A stretch of DNA of 64,000 nt from Mallotus nudiflorus (lineage: Eukaryota > Streptophyta > Magnoliopsida > Malpighiales > Euphorbiaceae), in NCBI GenBank assembly GCA_947683625.1, contig CANTUR010000128.1, positions 1,245,001-1,309,000 of the forward strand, read 5' to 3'. A model generated the notes under the pieces. That model worked only from the letters and a program-made list of their open reading frames with translations. It was not told the origin of the DNA and did not search any database. Position numbers and translations under genes: made by a program. Below are positions 57,695 to 64,000 of this stretch, piece by piece (position 1 is the first letter of the stretch; each line of letters starts with the position of its first letter).

Positions 57695-59266
57695 TGATGT
57701 GGGTTAGAATGTATACCCTAGCTTCTATGGCTAAATATAGGATAAGCAAGGGGTCGAATACAGAGAATAATGAGAAATCAAGTATTAAACGGATAAATTC
57801 TAGGATAAATAGGCTTACCAATAATCAAGTAGTAATTAATCAAATTATAGATTTAATTTAAATAGTAAAATCATAAACTATACAATTAATAAGAAATAAA
57901 ATAATAACAAACAATATTTAAAGAAGTGGAGGTAGAGATTACAATGTAGAATAGAACAATGAATTATTAACACAAAACAATTATATTAACTATGAATGTA
58001 ATGATTAGAGAATATGACCTAAAATCCTTAACAGCAACTCTCGTTGTCAAGTAAGGGTGTTTCCATTTAAAGTATACAAGCACTCTCGTGTCATTATAGA
58101 GATAAACAAAAACTATGAAGTTCTTTGCTAATTCTTTGATCCCTCAAAGTGGATTTCTTATCTCCAGGTACTTTCCTAACCTTTAAGTTAATTTAATTAC
58201 TTTTCCATCAAATATCTTAACTCTCATTGTGAATATTTAACTAAAACATCATATATGGTAATCAAGCATATATAACACAATTAAGTATTGAATTGAAATC
58301 AAATAATTTATTTAACAATGCAAAAAAAATAATGTAATTCATTGAAACTATCATCAATTGCAATTCCAACCTGCTGAGCAATTAGTCTTGATATATAATT
58401 AATAATAGCGTAAACACAATAAAATAATATTCAAACACCAAGAGAATTATAGAAAGGAAGAGTTAGAAACACTTATAAATGAATTTAGAGTCTCCACTAA
58501 TCTCTTTTGATAATAAATTGATAAATGAAAATGCCTACAAGGCCAATGTTCTTTTGATCTTCTTTCAATATCAACTTCAAGTTCCAACTATGATTGTTCT
58601 CATAATAATCTTTATCTCTCTCTAATTTATAAATTTATCCATCTCCTATTTTGCAAAGACAAAAATAAAATACTTATATGTTGTAAATTTGATAACCATA
58701 GGGTACAATTTATGACAAATAAAAATCTACAATTCTTGGTAAAGGATCACATTGCTTCAACATTGGCAGTTACTTTAAGGGCATTTCGGTAATTTAGATG
58801 AGAAAATTAGGTCTAGGTGTCTTCATGAAAGTTATAGCCTTCTGAATTAGATTTCTATAGCCATTTGAAATCTTATTTTGTAGAGGAAGTTATGGTCAAA
58901 AGAGTGCAACATGGTATAGAGGGTTGTGTCTCTTCACACCGTGCCAAGTTATCACGGTGTGACGACTTGTAACAAAGACATCTTGTGCCAAGTAGTGATA
59001 GTACAAAAACACTCCAAAGCTTGCTTCCTTCATTTCTTTAACCTTGAATAACTTCAATATGTCTATATAACGTTTATAAGCTTCAAACAAACTTCAAAAG
59101 CATTGATAAGTAATTCAAATTCATATAAATTTACTAAGAACAATGGAGATTAAAAGCATTTGTAATTATGAATGAAATGCATGAAATCTAAACTAAAATG
59201 TGTACTAAATGCAACCTAAATATGCATGAAACATCCTAAAACTACTATGCTAATTGTACTGTATTA
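57695..59266 (-). mobile_element. 3' LTR of the deleted Athila-like element
   Basis: About 1570 bp. On + it starts TGATGTGGGTTAG and ends ATTGTACTGTATTA, where the paired LTR ends GTATCA. Its low end contains the 'aaggggtcgaatacagagaa' run common near plant LTR ends of this type. Confidence 0.78.
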
Positions 59267-61135
59267 AACTCCCATACACTTAGACTTTGCTTGCTTTCAA
59301 GCAAAACTTAAAAATAAAAGTTGAAGGTTAAACAAAAGATCAATAAATTACTCCTTTCAATTAAAAAATGATTAAGTACTAATAATGGTCATTGCCACAT
59401 TAAATCAAAGAAACAAAGAAAAAGGGATTGACAACTAACTCTAGAAGCACTAACAAGCCTAGAACATGGATAATAATGATAAAGGAAATAAAGAAACCCT
59501 CACGAAGCATTATTATAAATGAAATCAATGCAAGTCAAATTCAATTCCAATTTACTAATCAAACTTAAGTATTAGGGAAACTACTAAATTATAGAGGACA
59601 AAATAAAAGCACATGCACACTTGTAATCAATCTCAAGGCATTTTTGGACAATAAAACTTTACTTGAGATATTATTAAAAATCCTTTCCAAATGAATACAA
59701 ATGAGGAGCAAACACAAATGCACACGACTTACTGGGAATCCATAACATCGTCAAGTCGCTACTAGCACTATTCATAGTCGTATTAGGCTAGAGGAATAAG
59801 ATATGTACACTTTGCAAAATTTTTTTTGGACAAGTGCATTTTACACTCCATCTCACAATTTATTTATTTATTTTTTAGAGTCCTCATTCTTTATTGATCA
59901 ATTTCACATGTGTGTTATGTCTAGATTTTCCTCTTTTAAGCATATATCATTTCCTAAACACTTTAAGCTCAATTCATTAGTCCAAATTAATTAATTAAAG
60001 TGAATTCAATTGCTTTTCCATTAAATATCCCAACTCTAGTTGTGAATATTTAACTAAAATATAATATATGGCAATCAAGCATATATAACACAATTAAGTA
60101 CTGAATTGAAATCAAGTCATTTATTTAACAATGAAAAATAAATAATATAATTCATTAATCATCCATTGCAATTCCAACCTCCTAAGCAATTAGTCTTGAT
60201 ACATAATTAATAATAGCATAAACACAATAAAATAATATTCAAACACCAAGAGAATTATAGAAAGGAAGAGTTAGAAACACTTAGAAATGAATTTTGAGTC
60301 TCTAATAATCTCTTTAGATAATAAGTTGATGAATGAAAATGTTTATAAGGCCAATGCTCTTTTGATCTTCTTTCAATATCAACTTCAAGTTCCTACAATA
60401 AATGTTCTCATAATAATCTTTATCTCTCTCTAATTTATAAATATATCTATCTCCTATTTTGCAAAGACAAAAATAAACTACTTATATGTTATGAAGTTGA
60501 CAATCATAGGGTACAATTCATGACAAACAAAAAGCTTTGGTGAAGGATCACATTGCTTAAATAAGGCAGTTCCTTCAAGGGTATTTTCAACAGTCTAGAT
60601 GAGCAAATTAGATCTAGGTGTCCTCATGAAAGTTATAGCCTTCTGAATTATCTTTTTATATCTACTTAAATCACTTGAATCCTAATTTTGTAGAGGAGGT
60701 TATGGTCAAAAGAATGCAACATGGTCTGGAGGGTCATATCTCTTCATACCGTGCCGAGTCGTCATGGTGTGATGACTCGTGATAGAGACATCTTGTGTTG
60801 AGTAGTGACAGTACAAAAACACTTTAAAGCTTGGTTCCTTCATTCCTTTAACCTTGAATGACTTCAACATGTCCATATAACTTTTATAAGCTTCAAACAA
60901 GCTTCAAAAATATCTATAAGTCATTCATATTCATATAAATTTACTAAGAACAATAGAGATCAAAAGCATTTGTTATAAGTCATTCAAATTCATATAAATT
61001 TACCAAGAATAATAGAGATCAAAAGTATTTATAATTATGAATGAAATGCATGAAAACTAAACTCAAATGTGTACTAAATGCAACCTAAATATGCATGAAA
61101 CATCATAAAACTCCTATGCTAATTGCAATGTATCA
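57695..61135 (-). mobile_element. Athila-like retrotransposon with most of its interior deleted
   Basis: TGATGTGGG starts it on + and AATGTATCA ends it. ACCAT flanks it at 57690-57694 and 61136-61140. The lower LTR is 57695-59266. A purine-rich tract on minus (GTCTAAGTGTATGGGAGTT, + 59267-59285) follows, then about 700 bp of interior, then a partial second LTR (about 59985-61135). The LTR copies share long runs such as 'caatcaagcatatataacac'. LTRs hold CACxxTG-type motifs near 58935-58960 and 60750-60775. No gag or pol is left. The Athila name rests on the LTR and polypurine style. Confidence 0.82.
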
Positions 61136-61394
61136 ACCATTAACAAACTATTTAATTTAGTCTAAATATATTATAAATATCGTTACATTTGGAAAAGGAT
61201 TTAAATTAATCTCTTTTAAAAATTTAATCTTGTTCATACATTACATTTAAAGAATAAGAACTTTTTTAAATAATATGTATTTATGAATAGTAAAATACTT
61301 ATTATGAATAATAGTATTGATATTTATGAATAGTAAAATAAATATAAAGTAATATGATGATATAAAAAATTACATTGTTTTTTTACTAGATTAA
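61136..61394. other. AT-rich spacer between two Athila-like elements
   Basis: It holds no recognised feature beyond the right ACCAT duplication at 61136-61140. Confidence 0.5.
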
Positions 61395-62731
61395 TGATTC
61401 GTAATCTGCAAGTTTATGGAATCATACAAGTAGTAATTAAATATCGATCCTATAGAGATTACAAATTGAGTAGTGTAATACTAATTGTGCTTGTTTGTTT
61501 AAACAACGAAAAAGGGCGTTTTAAATTAAACTAAAATTAAACAAAAGAAATATGAATTAAATAATAATCAATTTAAAGTGTAGGGATTCTTATTATCAAT
61601 TCAACTATTTCTTAAGATCAATTAATACCTAAGCCATACCTAACCTTAATCCAATTTGAAGGCATTTAAAAAATCATAGGCTTTCCTTTTGGACAACCCT
61701 ATAATTAACCAAGTAGATTGATACCTTAAATTTATAGCTCTCACTTACTAAGTATTCATTTAACCCGGTTTAAGAACTAACCCTTAATCAATATTAGTTG
61801 CTTAAATGCCTCTAAACTAAGAAAGCATCTAATAGGTTATTGTTTAAATCCAAAGCAACCTATCTCTTGATCAAGTTTCATTGTGCAAATTCAATCAAAA
61901 TATGATCAATCCTATGAATATAAAGTTCAACAACAAACAAAGGATTAAGATTAATGGCTTAGGTTTAATTGTAATAATCATATGGTTGAATTGAAATAAG
62001 AACCCTAACAAAGAACCTAACCACTCATGTTAATTATAAAAGAAAAACATGAAGAATAGAAGAAAATAAACATTGTCATTAATCAAAATAGAGTTGAACA
62101 ATATCAAAATCAGAAAAGACACCCCTAGAACAATAGGTCTATTATTCTTCAATCCTCTTGCTTAATCTCCAAAGTCAACATGAACAAACATAAGTCTTTG
62201 TTCACTTTAAAATGATAAAGAGAAAGTGTAATGTAAAAACTTAGAAAAATAACAAAATTGATCTTCTCTTTTCTGGAGTCTGCACCTAACATAAAATCCT
62301 TGCCTCCAGCCCCTTAATTTGTTTCCTTATAAATCTCCATCAAATCCCCCTAAATTAGTAATTAAATTTGAAATTCAAATTTGCTGACAGCAGGTTGCAT
62401 GGCCGTGTGTATTTTGTGCATAGTCGTGCACTGCTTCTTCTCCTTAATTTTATCCAAATAGCTTTGAATGCCCCATTGCAATCTCCTTTAACTTTTCTAG
62501 AATGATAATGAGCCACATGCATCTTTCCTTTACTATTCTTTGACACCTATATTCACAAAAATAATCAAAAATAACAAAAACTACTAAAATAAACATAAAC
62601 ATAAACACAAACCATGCACACATTCATACAAACTAAACAAAAACTCCATAAAAGAAACATAAATGCAACTAAAATGACACCTAATCCTAACACATTGAGT
62701 GCTCAAAATAATGCATTTCTCACACTTATCA
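61395..62731 (-). mobile_element. 3' LTR of the second Athila-like element
   Basis: On + it starts TGATTCGTAATCTGCAAG and ends CACTTATCA. It contains 'atcgatcctatagagatt' near its low end and a GCACG/CGTGT-rich piece near 62395-62430, like the block at 2801-4092. Confidence 0.72.
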
Positions 62732-62747
62732 AATTCCCCCACACTTT

Positions 62748-63720
62748 AATGTTTTCTTATCCTCAAGTAATGCTCAAATACACATATTCATTTAAAGAAT
62801 CATGATCATTAACTAACTTTAACTTGACAAACTACTTCAATCTTCCTTTAATAAAAATCATAAAAATTTAAAAATTAAAATAGTAACCCAAGGTCAAGAA
62901 TGCATTGTTACCATGTGAAAAACAATATTTTCTATTGAAATCATAAAAGCAAATAATTGACATGAAGAAAAATAAAAGCAAGTAGGAATCATTCTAACAC
63001 TTAGGGTGTTAAAAATTCAGCACATATAAGGTTAAAAACTTTTATTCATTAAAAGTCTTCCTAATCTCAGCATCCCCCACCTTTCCTGCACTACTCAGTA
63101 TGGATACCTCCAAAAAGAGTCTTTTGGATACTGTTACTCTAAAAAAGAGCATTGGAGTAGAAGGAGCATTTAAAGATATTCTTTTCAAATTTAGCTCCTA
63201 ATAAGTGTATTTTACGCTCCATCTCATTACTTCTTTTTTTAGAAGAAAATAAACCAAAATACATGAGAATTTAATCATACTAAGGTCAAATTCAAATTCC
63301 TACTTACAAATATTTTTCTCAAACATCAAGCATTTAAATTCATTTGTACAATAGAAAAGTAAGCATTAATTTCATTAAAATATAAAAATTCCTAACCACA
63401 AATCACTCTTCTAATTTAAAAAGTCCAAACAAATCATTAAAAGAAGATTAAAGCAATTCTTCAAGAAAACTAAGACTAATAAGAAAGGTTCTATATGTGA
63501 ATATGTTGCTAAAATTCAAGTGTGAGAGTAATGAATGAACAACACAAAAATTAAGCCAAACATTCATGACTCTTAAATTAAAACAAACATGAAAAGAAAA
63601 TAAAATAAATAAAAACTAAAGAATAGTGTACTTCCCTCATTTTGATGCACTTGGTAGAGAAGTCAAAGGAGTGAGAAGAACAACTTTTGCTACCTCATTA
63701 ATCATTTTAGACCTTTTGCT
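62748..63720 (-). other. Non-coding interior of the second Athila-like element
   Basis: AT-rich; no gene recognised. It resembles 59286-59980 in places. Confidence 0.5.
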
Positions 63721-63990
63721 TTAAGGGAGTATGCGGAAGATTTCTTCAATTTGATCTTGTAGCCTTATAGCCCTTGATTCACAATGCCTCTTAAATTTTT
63801 TCATATCATTAGACAAATCTATGGTCATGTTCCCAATCCTATTGTCAAAGATGTCCATTAGCTCTTTGATCTTCTTCATGATTCCTTCACTCCATTGTTT
63901 GATGTTCCCTCTCTTATTTGCTCGGCTCTCACTTTCATTAGTTTCTTCCTTCATTGAGTTAGGAGGCAAAAGGACTTCACCATGTTGCAT
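63721..63990 (-). CDS. Short open frame in the interior of the second Athila-like element, unidentified
   Basis: It is open for at least 89 codons and rich in Lys, Glu and Arg, with a likely helical run (GIMKKIKELMDIFDNRIGNM). The first Met is near the window edge, so the true start may be outside. It lies about 1 kb inside the polypurine tract, where Athila elements may hold env-like or other extra genes. I do not recognise the product. Confidence 0.4.
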   Translation of the reverse strand: MQHGEVLLPPNSMKEETNESESRANKRGNIKQWSEGIMKKIKELMDIFDNRIGNMTIDLSNDMKKFKRHCESRAIRLQDQIEEIFRILP

Positions 63991-64000
63991 TGTCGCTTGT

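Larger units (their letters stand above)
61395..64000 (-). mobile_element. Second Athila-like element, 3' LTR and part of the interior; continues past the window
   Basis: A 1.3 kb LTR (61395-62731) is followed by the polypurine tract AAAGTGTGGGGGAATT on minus (+ 62732-62747). Interior sequence runs to the window end. The shared run 'tttacgctccatctca' (63210) and 'tttacactccatctca' (59840) links it to the preceding element's interior. Confidence 0.75.

Overview
This 64 kb window looks like a repeat-rich, intergenic or heterochromatic stretch of a dicot plant nuclear genome. The evidence is strong A+T bias, plant-only transposon families (Tat-lineage and Athila-like Ty3/gypsy, CACTA, plant LINEs), plant-type introns, and broken copies of plant genes: an LRR receptor-like protein, cytosolic Hsp90 and a probable GT47 glycosyltransferase. 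I see no intact host gene, rRNA, tRNA or CRISPR. Nearly every recognisable coding stretch carries stops or frameshifts.

Layout. (1) 1-14863: internal region and 3' LTR of a decayed Tat-lineage Ty3/gypsy element A. Its order is gag, protease, RT, RNase H, a second (archaeal-type) RNase H and integrase on +, then a long antisense gene with a plant mobile domain (PMD). It is interrupted by an Athila-like solo LTR (2801-4092) and by a solo LTR of family B (8787-10971) with a perfect 5-bp target duplication. A second internal start follows its LTR (14864-15150). (2) 15151-20124: unassigned DNA, a probable GT47 exon, and a CACTA element (16655-20105, 3-bp duplication TAT) that breaks the exon and carries an internally deleted transposase. 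(3) 20125-35100: Tat-lineage element B with both LTRs, primer site, polypurine tract, complete but broken gag-pol, a spliced antisense PMD gene and a 72-bp tandem array before the 3' LTR.

(4) 35101-44280: an old tandem repeat split by a 7.3 kb hAT-like TIR element. That element holds a broken Hsp90 gene fragment with an intron, a promoter-like region, local repeats and two 5'-truncated LINEs. (5) 44226-49634: AT-rich DNA, a third LINE fragment, a possible SINE and a truncated LRR receptor-like pseudogene. (6) 49660-57690: a TIR-like element, recognisable from matching inverted arms, split by a solo LTR into which a second solo LTR of the same family has inserted. (7) 57695-64000: an Athila-like element with most of its interior deleted (TSD ACCAT), then a second one running off the window end.

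The most interesting content is architectural. Two different Tat elements carry antisense PMD genes, one with plant introns and one with a promoter-like site. LTRs of family B carry rapidly diverging palindromic minisatellites at a fixed position. A 72-bp array sits where satellite repeats are thought to be born. Target duplications allow a relative insertion order to be read. Domain names rest on motif recognition by eye; no alignments or searches were run.
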